From IMG/VR virus record IMGVR_UViG_3300026184_000118, positions 1-20,592 of that record: a stretch of 20,592 nt of DNA; one strand, given 5' to 3'. The notes under the pieces were generated by a model. The model worked only from the letters and a program-made list of their open reading frames with translations. It did no database searches and was not told the DNA's origin. Position numbers and translations under genes: made by a program. This DNA comes from a virus. The stretch's first letter is position 1, and every line of letters starts with the position of its first letter. Below, piece after piece: positions 1 to 5,186 of the stretch.

Positions 1-1
1 G

Positions 2-52
2 TCACGAACCTACCCGGGGCTTGCGCAAGCCATAGCGGAGCAATGGGGGTGA
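2..52 (+). CDS. 3' end of a truncated upstream gene
   Basis: The reading frame is open from the window edge to a TGA at 50-52 and encodes the last 16 residues of a protein, ending GLAQAIAEQWG. The helical, non-repetitive end and the 4-base GTGA overlap with the next gene look like a real gene end in a tightly packed phage operon. Too little remains to name the protein. The other open frame at the edge is the one that continues into the next gene. Confidence 0.45.
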   Translation, partial: SRTYPGLAQAIAEQWG

Positions 53-216
53 GCAACTGCTGCAACAAACCCCGCACCGTCGATCTAATGTACGGTCGCG
101 GGGAAATTATCAACGCCCTATGCCTGATCTGTAAAACGCACTGGTACGGGCCAAGACATAACCCCACGCAGTACACGCGCAAGCAGTGGGATGATTGGAT
201 TAACTCGGAGGATTAA
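49..216 (+). CDS. small cysteine-rich protein, possible zinc finger (55 aa)
   Basis: A 55-residue protein. GTG at 49 is preferred as start because it forms a GTGA overlap with the upstream stop and lies 8 bases after a GGAG (37-40); the in-frame ATG at 43 is only 2 bases from that site. A Cys-Cys pair at residues 4-5 and a CLIC pair at 25-28 could bind a metal. The C-terminal half is rich in Trp, Tyr and charged residues. I do not recognise the family. It is the first complete gene of the small-gene train, and its end carries the SD site of the next gene. Confidence 0.6.
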   Translation: MSNCCNKPRTVDLMYGRGEIINALCLICKTHWYGPRHNPTQYTRKQWDDWINSED

Positions 217-219
217 GAT

Positions 220-423
220 ATGGAAGCAAGAGATTTTTTTGACAAGAGGCTTGTTGAGGATTCGACTATAGGTAGCGTGCAATTAATGGAGGAATACGCG
301 AAGCATATTATTGAGACCGTTTTCTGCGATGGCTCTCCAACAGATTTTGATAAATTAACGGTTGGCGAATTAAGAAGCCAGCACGATAAAATTAACCGTT
401 GCGTTGAATGGGTTAACACATGA
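220..423 (+). CDS. hypothetical acidic phage protein (67 aa)
   Basis: A 67-residue protein with a strong GGAGG (207-211) 8 bases before its ATG, sited inside the end of the previous gene. It is mostly charged and predicted helical, with one Cys near the middle and one near the end. There is no signal peptide or membrane segment. Its stop overlaps the next start as ATGA (420-423), implying translational coupling. I cannot assign a family. Confidence 0.6.
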   Translation: MEARDFFDKRLVEDSTIGSVQLMEEYAKHIIETVFCDGSPTDFDKLTVGELRSQHDKINRCVEWVNT

Positions 424-698
424 ACAACAAACAACACGCCCTAAACCTCTACATCTCCACATTTGACGGAGATGGCTACAAACGGATGGAGCGGGTTACA
501 AAATACATCAACGAGGGGCTAGGCACTAACCACCAGCCGGAAAAGCTCTATCGCTGGCTGAAAGGCACACGCCCTATCCCGGCAACCGTGATTATCCACG
601 CCCGACATGGAAGGCCCTGGCCGTGCGATCGCTGTGAGAAGTACGTCAAACCCGAAAACGACAAATGCCCGCATTGCGGATTGGAGGTAGTGAAATGA
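420..698 (+). CDS. small DNA-binding-like protein with C-terminal zinc ribbon (92 aa)
   Basis: The N-terminal two-thirds is helical. Residues about 22-58 could form a helix-turn-helix (a YKRMERV helix, a loop, then EKLYRWLKGTRPIPA). The C-terminus carries two cysteine pairs, CDRC and CPHC, spaced like a small zinc ribbon. A DNA- or RNA-binding or regulatory role is the natural inference from that layout, but I do not recognise a named family. It is coupled by ATGA to both the gene before and the gene after. Its last ten residues resemble an orphan coding fragment downstream at 829-873. Confidence 0.65.
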   Translation: MNNKQHALNLYISTFDGDGYKRMERVTKYINEGLGTNHQPEKLYRWLKGTRPIPATVIIHARHGRPWPCDRCEKYVKPENDKCPHCGLEVVK

Positions 699-829
699 AG
701 GATCGATTTATCCAGTTCTTGCTTCGTAGGCTATCGTATCAGCCTGGAAAGATCGTTCAAGTTGATAACGCAAAGTATGTGATAGACCAGCGAGGGCGTT
801 ATCTGAGAGTACGAAAAGACGTAAAATAA
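695..829 (+). CDS. small basic hypothetical protein (44 aa)
   Basis: A 44-residue protein coupled to the previous gene by an ATGA overlap (695-698), with a GGAG at 683-686 as SD site. It is basic (many Arg and Lys) and reads like a short beta-rich fold, with VQVDNAKYVIDQ followed by GRYLRVRKD. It ends in AAA TAA. In the -1 frame just after this stop, a cysteine-pair tail continues to 873, so frameshifting or past decay is possible. Family unknown. Confidence 0.5.
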   Translation: MKDRFIQFLLRRLSYQPGKIVQVDNAKYVIDQRGRYLRVRKDVK

Positions 830-873
830 CTAACGGACAATGCCCCGTATGTGGGCTGGAGATTGAGACATGA
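829..873 (+). pseudogene. orphan zinc-knuckle tail fragment
   Basis: In frame 1, directly after the stop of the 44-residue gene, the sequence encodes TNGQCPVCGLEIET and then TGA. This closely parallels the end of the zinc-ribbon gene at 420-698, which reads NDKCPHCGLEVVK. The frame is open from 769 but has no ATG, GTG or TTG start with an SD site. It may be a decayed tail left by rearrangement of a paralogue, or it may be reached by -1 slippage on the A-run at 823-826. Neither can be settled from sequence alone. Confidence 0.3.
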
Positions 874-1064
874 CCCAATGCGAAAAACTACTCAAGGCGC
901 TAAAGAAGCGCAATCTCACAAAGGCCCAGATATGGAGCCAGCTAGGCATCCTGAACGCAGGCGGGCGAATCCATGAGCTGCGTCAGTACCACAAAATCGA
1001 CACCCACTTCGTAAGACGCAACGGCACAGAGGTGGCACAGTATCACTACAGAGGGAGGAAGTAA
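870..1064 (+). CDS. helix-turn-helix protein, HTH_39-like (64 aa)
   Basis: A 64-residue protein with GGAG (858-861) 8 bases before its ATG. The pattern is a leading helix (CEKLLKALKK), the TKAQIWSQLGI helix-turn-helix core, then AGGRIHELRQ and a beta-hairpin-like end. This matches the small winged-helix proteins common in phages and prophages (Pfam HTH_39 type), in which RIxELR sits in the recognition region. The likely role is sequence-specific DNA binding in phage regulation. The family call is from pattern, not from a search. Confidence 0.7.
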   Translation: MTQCEKLLKALKKRNLTKAQIWSQLGILNAGGRIHELRQYHKIDTHFVRRNGTEVAQYHYRGRK

Positions 1065-1066
1065 TC

Positions 1067-1357
1067 ATGGCTAAGTTTGAGGTGGGGGAGATTGCTGTTT
1101 TTGCTGGAACGCCAGCCAAGAGCTCTCCGGCGATGGTTCCGCTTATTGGCACTGATGTTGAGATCATCGGAGTTGTCGGTAACGGGACATACGATGTAAT
1201 AATGGCAGATGGAGACGGAGCATTTGTTCAGGAACATTCTCTGCGCAAAAAGAAACCGCCAGAAGAATCCAAGGATATCACAGAAACACGCCAGAAAGGC
1301 GCTCCATCATTCACCCAACTAATGCAAGACATGAAACGAGAGGAGATGGTAAAATGA
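1067..1357 (+). CDS. small beta-barrel-like hypothetical protein (96 aa)
   Basis: A 96-residue protein with a purine-rich SD region (GGGAGG, 1052-1057) before its ATG, starting 3 bases after the previous stop. The first 60 residues alternate hydrophobic and polar positions with turns (FEVGEIAVFAG, VEIIGVVGNGTYDVIMADG), as expected of a small SH3-like barrel. The remainder is a charged linker and helix. No catalytic motif is visible. Function unknown. It couples to the next gene by ATGA (1354-1357). Confidence 0.7.
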   Translation: MAKFEVGEIAVFAGTPAKSSPAMVPLIGTDVEIIGVVGNGTYDVIMADGDGAFVQEHSLRKKKPPEESKDITETRQKGAPSFTQLMQDMKREEMVK

Positions 1358-1518
1358 AGCACAATGTTATCAACGCAATATTAGGCGGCACTTTAGGCTT
1401 AGTGCTGGCTGAGCTGGATGGCGGCCTATTGAATCCTTATGTGTGGGTTGGCTTTGCCGCAATGTTTGGACTTATTGTCAACAGCTTTATTCATGGGGCA
1501 AAGAAGGCGACAAAATGA
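1354..1518 (+). CDS. small two-helix membrane protein (54 aa)
   Basis: A 54-residue protein. There are two hydrophobic stretches, residues about 5-27 (AILGGTLGLVLAEL core) and about 28-47 (VWVGFAAMFGLIVNSFI), separated by a short turn, with a basic tail (KKATK). It is likely an inner-membrane protein. A holin-like role is possible from size and topology, but no endolysin or spanin is recognised nearby, so I leave it unnamed. ATGA overlaps at both ends place it firmly in the operon. Confidence 0.6.
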   Translation: MKHNVINAILGGTLGLVLAELDGGLLNPYVWVGFAAMFGLIVNSFIHGAKKATK

Positions 1519-1712
1519 AACAAGTCACAGACCCCGAAGAACTGGCGCGGCATATTTTGGGCGGGAAAGGCATAATTTGTATGCCACAAGAAAATAATGG
1601 CAGGTTTTGGGAGAATGTCCCGAATCATGAGTGCATGGAATTCAGCGTCCATAATATAAAACAGGCCGCGAAATCAGGCGAATACTACTACCCGGAGGCC
1701 ACCAATGACTGA
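1515..1712 (+). CDS. hypothetical protein (65 aa)
   Basis: The ATG at 1515 is chosen because it forms an ATGA overlap with the membrane-protein gene; a longer in-frame extension to 1443 would lie entirely inside that gene. The protein starts MKQVTDPEELARHILGGKG and looks globular, with two Cys, several aromatic residues and a YYYPEA end. It has no membrane segment. I do not recognise the family. Its end contains the strong GGAGG SD site for the broken zinc-finger gene that follows. Confidence 0.6.
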   Translation: MKQVTDPEELARHILGGKGIICMPQENNGRFWENVPNHECMEFSVHNIKQAAKSGEYYYPEATND

Positions 1713-1902
1713 AGACCACGACTGGCTAGACGTAGCCGCCCGCACTACAGAGTAATGGACTATCCAGGCTGTCGAGGCGGTAAGGGCAGATATACCCGAA
1801 GGCAACCCCGGCGATTGTATGGATTGCGGAAACTGGAGCGGGAGACTGGTAGGCGGGATCTGCGCCCAGTGCCGGGAGCTTATAGAGCAGAGGCGCAAAT
1901 AA
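1705..1902 (+). pseudogene. C4 zinc-finger gene interrupted by an in-frame TAA
   Basis: Translation should start at ATG 1705, which has a GGAGG (1694-1698) 6 bases upstream, and would stop after 16 codons at TAA 1753-1755. The same frame continues open to TAA 1900-1902 and encodes a convincing C4 knuckle: DCMDC, 11 residues, CAQC, then a charged helix ELIEQRRK. The layout (short acidic helix, linker, C4 finger, basic helix) recalls phage TraR/DksA-like proteins. However, the gap between the two Cys pairs is 11 residues, against about 17 in TraR, so the family call is tentative. There is no usual start codon between the stop and the first Cys. Nonsense mutation, readthrough and sequencing error are all possible. 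Confidence 0.5.
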
Positions 1903-1925
1903 GCAGAGTTTCTATTGGTAAATAC

Positions 1926-1953
1926 TTGATATCTGGATAGAAAAGACTAAAAT
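1926..1953 (+). promoter_or_regulatory. candidate sigma70 promoter for the small terminase gene
   Basis: A TTGATA box (1926-1931) and a TAAAAT box (1948-1953) are separated by 16 bases. The expected transcription start falls on or within a base or two of the ATG at 1960. That gene has no SD site at proper spacing, because the AGGG at 1955-1958 abuts the ATG. Transcription from here would give a leaderless or nearly leaderless message. Confidence 0.4.
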
Positions 1954-1959
1954 CAGGGT

Positions 1960-2424
1960 ATGGAAGAAGAAATTAAAACGTTCGATATTGATGAGGCCCT
2001 GGCGTCCCTGAGTTCCAAGCAATACGCTTGGTTCATCGGGATGCTGGAGGGGAAGACCGATATCGCTGCGTATCGTGCCGCGTATGACGCCGAAAACATG
2101 AATGACGCGCAGTGCTCCATCGAAGCCCACCGGCTACGCAATAACCCTAAGATTGCCGAATTGATAATCTACATGAGAATGAATGGCATTTACCAAGCCA
2201 TCGACGACCGCTTATCCCATCTAAGACGCCTCCGAGAACTCAGCGCCAGAGCAGAAAGTACGGGTAACTTCGGAGCAGCGGTAAACGCTGAAGTGAGCGC
2301 CGGGAAGGTCGAAGGCCACTATATTGAACGCCGGGAAGACGTGACCCCAACCAAGGCCAGAGACGACTGGCACGAAGAATTTGAGAAGTTCACCCGCATC
2401 GACACACCAAAGACCGTACAATGA
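1960..2424 (+). CDS. terS: terminase small subunit
   Basis: A 154-residue protein, typical in length for phage small terminases. Residues 17-70 carry the recognisable N-terminal DNA-binding pattern: LSSKQYAWFIGMLEGKTDIA, then AYRAAY, then an EAHRLRNNPKI helix. Small terminase subunits form rings that bind the packaging start site and regulate the large subunit. The middle is helical and oligomerisation-like; the C-terminus is charged and probably contacts the large subunit. Unusually, the large subunit lies 4.4 kb downstream at 6864 rather than next door. The start has only a poorly placed SD site; see the promoter entry. It couples by ATGA to a tiny membrane-protein gene. Confidence 0.85.
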   Translation: MEEEIKTFDIDEALASLSSKQYAWFIGMLEGKTDIAAYRAAYDAENMNDAQCSIEAHRLRNNPKIAELIIYMRMNGIYQAIDDRLSHLRRLRELSARAESTGNFGAAVNAEVSAGKVEGHYIERREDVTPTKARDDWHEEFEKFTRIDTPKTVQ

Positions 2425-2528
2425 CGCTCATCAGCGCATTAGCCATCTTGGGAGCCACAATTCTAGGCGGGCCGTTTGCAGGGGCTGTCACAATCCTCCT
2501 GGTCTTATTCGCTACCCATGATTTCTAA
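2421..2528 (+). CDS. tiny hydrophobic membrane protein (35 aa)
   Basis: A 35-residue peptide overlapping the small terminase stop as ATGA. Almost the entire length is hydrophobic with Gly and Ala (ALAILGATILGG, AGAVTILLVLFA), so it would form one long or two short membrane helices, ending in ATHDF. No function can be named. It may be a membrane-active phage peptide. Confidence 0.5.
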   Translation: MTLISALAILGATILGGPFAGAVTILLVLFATHDF

Positions 2529-2543
2529 CGCTACAGCAGGGCA

Positions 2544-2714
2544 ATGAGCGCAGAACCTAGCAAAGAGGTTGCGAGCGACCTATTCACGGCACTGCTTGAG
2601 GCCGAATGGGAATTACCTACGGACCATCACATTACTTCGGCAGATAAACAGGGAGACCGTTATATATTCACCATAACCGGGCCAGATGGAAGCTACACTG
2701 TCGAGGGGTACTAG
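2544..2714 (+). CDS. hypothetical acidic protein (56 aa)
   Basis: A 56-residue protein with a CAGGG purine stretch a few bases before the ATG. It has an acidic N-terminal helix (VASDLFTALLEAEWEL), followed by a short beta-hairpin-like section (DRYIFTITGPDGSYTVEGY). It has no Cys and no membrane segment. I do not recognise the family. The gene follows the tiny membrane-protein gene by 15 bases and is the last of this transcription unit before a 193-base gap. Confidence 0.55.
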   Translation: MSAEPSKEVASDLFTALLEAEWELPTDHHITSADKQGDRYIFTITGPDGSYTVEGY

Positions 2715-2850
2715 GCCCACAAGATGACATATAGCCCTATCGGGAATAGGCGGAAGGCTAAAAGAGTGTTGTTTGGTAGAGGGTAAAGAAGGCGAAAAGG
2801 CTGTCAAACCGGCATGTTCCCGCTCATTTTCAAATGAATCACAAAAATCC

Positions 2851-2878
2851 TTGACAATGCCACATCAGGCGCTATACT
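2851..2878 (+). promoter_or_regulatory. strong sigma70 promoter
   Basis: A perfect TTGACA (2851-2856) and a TATACT (2873-2878) are separated by 16 bases, with an A-rich stretch just upstream. The predicted transcription start is about 2885, giving a leader of about 23 bases before an AGAGGAG SD site and the ATG at 2908. This is the best promoter-like sequence in the window and should drive the 94-residue protein, and perhaps the genes beyond. Confidence 0.75.
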
Positions 2879-2907
2879 TACCCAAACACACACGAGAGGA
2901 GAACGAC

Positions 2908-3192
2908 ATGGAACGCATCACACAGAAAATGCTGGAAATCCGGGTAAAACACCTGAACGAAATCACCGGCAACCCGGTAACATCCTATACCCGCACAGAT
3001 AGTGGCATGAAAGCCAATCCTGGAAACTACCACCTTGATTTTGCTTATGGCGGCGTGGCCCTGGAGCAGATGAGCACAGAAGGTGGCGGTGTCCACGATA
3101 TCTTCGGTGGCCATATGCCTAAACGCGAGCTGTTTGAGCGCCTGACCGCTTACATTGCCGGCATCGAGGAAGGCCAGAAGCTGGCTGGGTAA
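2908..3192 (+). CDS. conserved-type phage hypothetical protein (94 aa)
   Basis: ATG 2908 is chosen because it sits 6 bases after AGAGGAG (2895-2901) and downstream of the strong promoter; an in-frame extension upstream to 2773 would run through that promoter. The protein has a basic N-terminal helix (QKMLEIRVKHLNEITG), a central GNYHLDFAYGGVALEQM section, a Gly-rich GGGVHDIFGGHMPKREL turn and a C-terminal helix. This pattern is familiar to me from small phage and prophage proteins of Gammaproteobacteria with no known function. Having its own strong promoter suggests high expression. Confidence 0.75.
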   Translation: MERITQKMLEIRVKHLNEITGNPVTSYTRTDSGMKANPGNYHLDFAYGGVALEQMSTEGGGVHDIFGGHMPKRELFERLTAYIAGIEEGQKLAG

Positions 3193-3235
3193 CAATGAGA
3201 GGCCACGGACGGCCTATAATCGGAGGGCTTACGCG

Positions 3236-3364
3236 ATGAAATACGAAATCTGGATAGATACCCACAAAGTCGGGGAGGCCGAGAGCCTGCTAATTGCTGA
3301 AGCAATAGCCGACATGGCCGGGGGATACGTGATAGACACCGACAGCAAACTGGAGGCAGTATAA
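3236..3364 (+). CDS. hypothetical protein (42 aa)
   Basis: ATG 3236 follows GGAGG (3222-3226) by 9 bases and gives a 42-residue acidic protein (MKYEIWIDTHKVGEAESLL, helix, then GGYVIDTDSKLEAV). An overlapping 14-codon reading frame at 3195-3239, with its stop forming ATGA with this start, could act as a short coupling leader but has no good SD site. The stop overlaps the next start as TAATG. Family unknown. Confidence 0.5.
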   Translation: MKYEIWIDTHKVGEAESLLIAEAIADMAGGYVIDTDSKLEAV

Positions 3365-3456
3365 TGTTTGATAAACCTTCTGAGCTGGCCGTGGTGGCCT
3401 TGATGGTGGCCGAGATTTCCTTGCTGCTGGCATCGGCCACAATCCTGCTGCTGTGA
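3364..3456 (+). CDS. tiny single-helix membrane protein (30 aa)
   Basis: A 30-residue peptide starting at the TAATG junction with the previous gene. After MFDKPSE it is almost entirely hydrophobic (LAVVALMVAEISLLLASA and on to the end), consistent with one transmembrane helix. An SD-like GGAGG is missing, but GGAG (3352-3355) and the coupled junction could allow translation. No function can be named. Confidence 0.4.
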   Translation: MFDKPSELAVVALMVAEISLLLASATILLL

Positions 3457-3630
3457 CTGAGCGTTTTTGGTCAGTCCTGGATGGCTGGCCGGGGATGTCC
3501 CGTTATCCGGGGATGAGGTTTATCTGCCTGCTAACGATTGGGAGCCGGTACGGTCATGTGGTGGGTGCTTCACGGTCGGGAGGCTGTGTCCTGATGTGCT
3601 GACCACGATCAGGCCCACTGAGAGCCAGTT

Positions 3631-3717
3631 ACAGGACACAACAGGCAAAAGCAAAGGGTAGGCAAGGGTAACAGCAGAGAGCGCGAGAGAGGCGCAGAGA
3701 AGGGGCCGGGACACCCC
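3631..3717 (+). repeat. T-depleted purine-rich tract with 10-base quasi-repeats
   Basis: Only two T residues occur in these 87 bases. Two consecutive decamers (GCAAAGGGTA at 3651 and GGCAAGGGTA at 3661) match at 8 of 10 positions. Three further decamers from 3676 to 3705 (AGAGAGCGCG, AGAGAGGCGC, AGAGAAGGGG) repeat in the same 10-base phase. A 10-base period places every unit on the same face of the helix, which suits cooperative protein binding. The function is inference only. Confidence 0.45.
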
Positions 3718-3775
3718 TTTGGAGTCCGGCTACGGGTGCTATACCCCCTCTTTAATCCAGCGAAATCAAAATGCC

Positions 3776-3804
3776 TTTCCCTCCCCTTATTCTTGTCATA
3801 CACT
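3776..3804 (+). promoter_or_regulatory. weak promoter-like sequence before the packaging and glycan operon
   Basis: TACACT (3799-3804) could serve as a -10 box, with a poor TTTCCC (3776-3781) 17 bases upstream. The layout after the -10 box resembles the strong promoter at 2851: a short AC-rich leader, then AGAGGAG and ATG. The -35 match is poor, so this may need an activator or may not be used. Confidence 0.25.
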
Positions 3805-3827
3805 AATCGAAACAGAGGAGACCTATC

Positions 3828-3998
3828 ATGGCGAAGAAAAAGTATGTTCCGATCCCTGATTTAATCACGCCCAAGAATCGGCCTAAAACGGCCAAGGATG
3901 TCAATTTAGGCTCTGGTATGGCGGATAACGCCAAAAATGCCATTCTAAAGCGCAAGCGCGAGATGGAGAAGCGGCTCAAAGAATTTAACAGTAAATGA
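3828..3998 (+). CDS. small basic lysine-rich phage protein (56 aa)
   Basis: The ATG at 3828 has an AGAGGAG (3814-3820) 7 bases upstream. The 56-residue protein begins MAKKKYVPIPDLITPKNRPK, has a Gly-containing turn (VNLGSGMADNAKNAI) and ends in a highly charged helix (KRKREMEKRLKEF). It could bind nucleic acid or another phage protein, but no function is known to me. It is the first gene of the overlapping operon that runs through the glycan enzymes into the large terminase, coupled by ATGA to the first glycosyltransferase. Confidence 0.65.
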   Translation: MAKKKYVPIPDLITPKNRPKTAKDVNLGSGMADNAKNAILKRKREMEKRLKEFNSK

Positions 3999-4621
3999 GC
4001 ATCCTTATTGCGACCCCTGGGTATGGTGGCCAAGTCACCCTCCCTTATTTCCATTCCTGCATGAATCTCAAGGAGGAGTTTCAGCGGGCGGGAATCGACC
4101 ATGACTGGCTAACGAATGCCCATGAGTCCCTAATTACCCGCGCACGCAACACAATGGTCTCGACCTTCCTGAAAACCCGATTTGACACCCTGCTTTTTAT
4201 TGATGCCGACATTGAGTTTCAGCCCGAAGACGTGGCTAAGTTGTGGAACCTCGACTGTGATATTGCCGTCGGGGCTTACCCGATGAAGCGTCTGGATAAA
4301 CCCTTATCCGCATGGCGAGGAGGGAAATTGGTCTCGATAGAAGGAGAGACAGAGCCTTTCGAGGTAGATTATGCTGGAACGGGGTTTATGATGATCAAAC
4401 GCGACTTATTGAACGAGATGATAAATCGCCACCCTGAGCTGGAGCATGAAGAGGGCTTTGTCGGGAAATGCTGGGCGCTGTTTAATACTATGGTATGGAA
4501 TGGGGTCTTTCTCTCTGAGGACTATGCTTTCTGTCAGCGGGCTCGGGATATGGGGAAGAAGATCATCTGCGATCCCACTATTAAGCTAATCCACCACGGT
4601 TCATATGCCTATGGGGCTTAG
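3995..4621 (+). CDS. GT-A fold glycosyltransferase, family 2-like
   Basis: A 208-residue protein that should transfer a sugar from a nucleotide-sugar donor to an acceptor. Visible marks are the N-terminal strand MSILIATPGYGG; an ESLITRARN stretch (44-52); the metal-binding DxD, DAD at 70-72 inside LLFIDADIEF; the YAGTGFMMIKR acceptor-side motif (126-136); an SED at 174-176 in the usual catalytic-acid position; and IHHGS (199-203). This arrangement matches compact phage and bacterial GT2/Anp1-like transferases. There is no membrane segment, so it is cytosolic. It overlaps the next gene by 17 bases. Donor and acceptor are unknown. Confidence 0.8.
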   Translation: MSILIATPGYGGQVTLPYFHSCMNLKEEFQRAGIDHDWLTNAHESLITRARNTMVSTFLKTRFDTLLFIDADIEFQPEDVAKLWNLDCDIAVGAYPMKRLDKPLSAWRGGKLVSIEGETEPFEVDYAGTGFMMIKRDLLNEMINRHPELEHEEGFVGKCWALFNTMVWNGVFLSEDYAFCQRARDMGKKIICDPTIKLIHHGSYAYGA

Positions 4622-5186
4622 TGCGCTAGGAATTAACCTTGCCCGCTGTCCCGAGGTTAAATCTCGCTCAGGGGTTTTATTGATCGTTGGGTCTGGGCGA
4701 TGTGTCTGGGATGATCTGGATAAAGTTCTCTCCAATGACGGAAACTATTACCGGGTCGGACCGGATGTGATGTGTCTCAATGATATGGTGATGCACTTCC
4801 CTGGAAAAGTCGATCATGTCTACTCCAATGACGAAAAAGAACTCCCAAAATGGATTGAAGCGCGAAGACCTCGGGCATTAAAAGACTTTCCTCACGCAAT
4901 CCTCCAACACACCTGCCAAAAGGGCAAAGGAAATCAAATTGTATGGCCCTGGCCGGGACATGGGACTTCAGGGTTGAACGCAGTTTATACCGGGCTTGCT
5001 CTGGGTTACGATGAGATTATTCTTGCGGGTATTCCGATGGACGGGTCGGGTCACTATTTCGACCCACCGTGGAAAGAGACTAACTACATTCCGATGGGGC
5101 GTTACTGGAAGATGGCCGCCGAAAAAGTCTTTGACGGCAAAGTGAAAAGTTTATCAGGACAGACCAAAGAGATTATCGATGGATGA
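4605..5186 (+). CDS. Rossmann-like glycan enzyme, DUF115/sialyltransferase-like
   Basis: A 193-residue protein. After a short N-terminus there is a hydrophobic strand with a Gly turn (VLLIVGSGR, 24-32), a CLNDMV segment (57-62), a central HGTSGLNAVYTGLALGY (119-135) and a strand IILAGIPMDGSGHYF (138-152). The GTSG turn and the IIL-x-GI-x-MDG strand recall the MAF/DUF115 proteins and the bacterial GT42 sialyltransferases, which share such a nucleotide-binding half. I cannot separate these from sequence alone, so a nucleotide-sugar-using role is an inference. The overlapping position between a glycosyltransferase and a sulfotransferase supports a glycan role. The ATG at 4611 is an alternative start. 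Confidence 0.55.
   Translation: MPMGLSALGINLARCPEVKSRSGVLLIVGSGRCVWDDLDKVLSNDGNYYRVGPDVMCLNDMVMHFPGKVDHVYSNDEKELPKWIEARRPRALKDFPHAILQHTCQKGKGNQIVWPWPGHGTSGLNAVYTGLALGYDEIILAGIPMDGSGHYFDPPWKETNYIPMGRYWKMAAEKVFDGKVKSLSGQTKEIIDG

Larger units (their letters stand above)
3457..3827 (+). other. 371-base region without a convincing gene
   Basis: Two overlapping short frames exist (a GTG frame, 3453-3602, and a TTG frame, 3467-3661), but neither has an SD site or a recognisable protein pattern. The region does hold a T-depleted, purine-rich tract (3631-3717), an imperfect inverted repeat just after it (GCCGGGAC near 3705 with GTCCGGC near 3724), and a weak promoter-like pair before the next gene. 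A DNA site, such as one used for packaging, or an untranslated RNA is possible. Confidence 0.5.

Noticed and set aside
1755-1940. 61-codon frame starting at the TAATG after the broken zinc-finger gene
   Set aside because: Arg-rich, and out of frame with the clear CxxC codons beneath it; although the TAATG could allow restart, the protein looks like a frame shadow.
2724-2786. 20-codon basic peptide frame in the gap before the strong promoter
   Set aside because: No SD site and too short to support.
2773-2907. Upstream in-frame extension of the 94-residue gene
   Set aside because: It would run through the strong promoter, and the ATG at 2908 has a far better SD site.
3215-3220. Perfect TATAAT before the 42-residue gene
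   Set aside because: No acceptable -35 box at 15-19 bases upstream and no extended -10; probably chance, or at most a weak promoter.
3453-3661. Two short overlapping frames (GTG 3453-3602 and TTG 3467-3661)
   Set aside because: No SD site, no recognisable pattern, and they overlap each other in a stretch with strong base bias; left as possible only.
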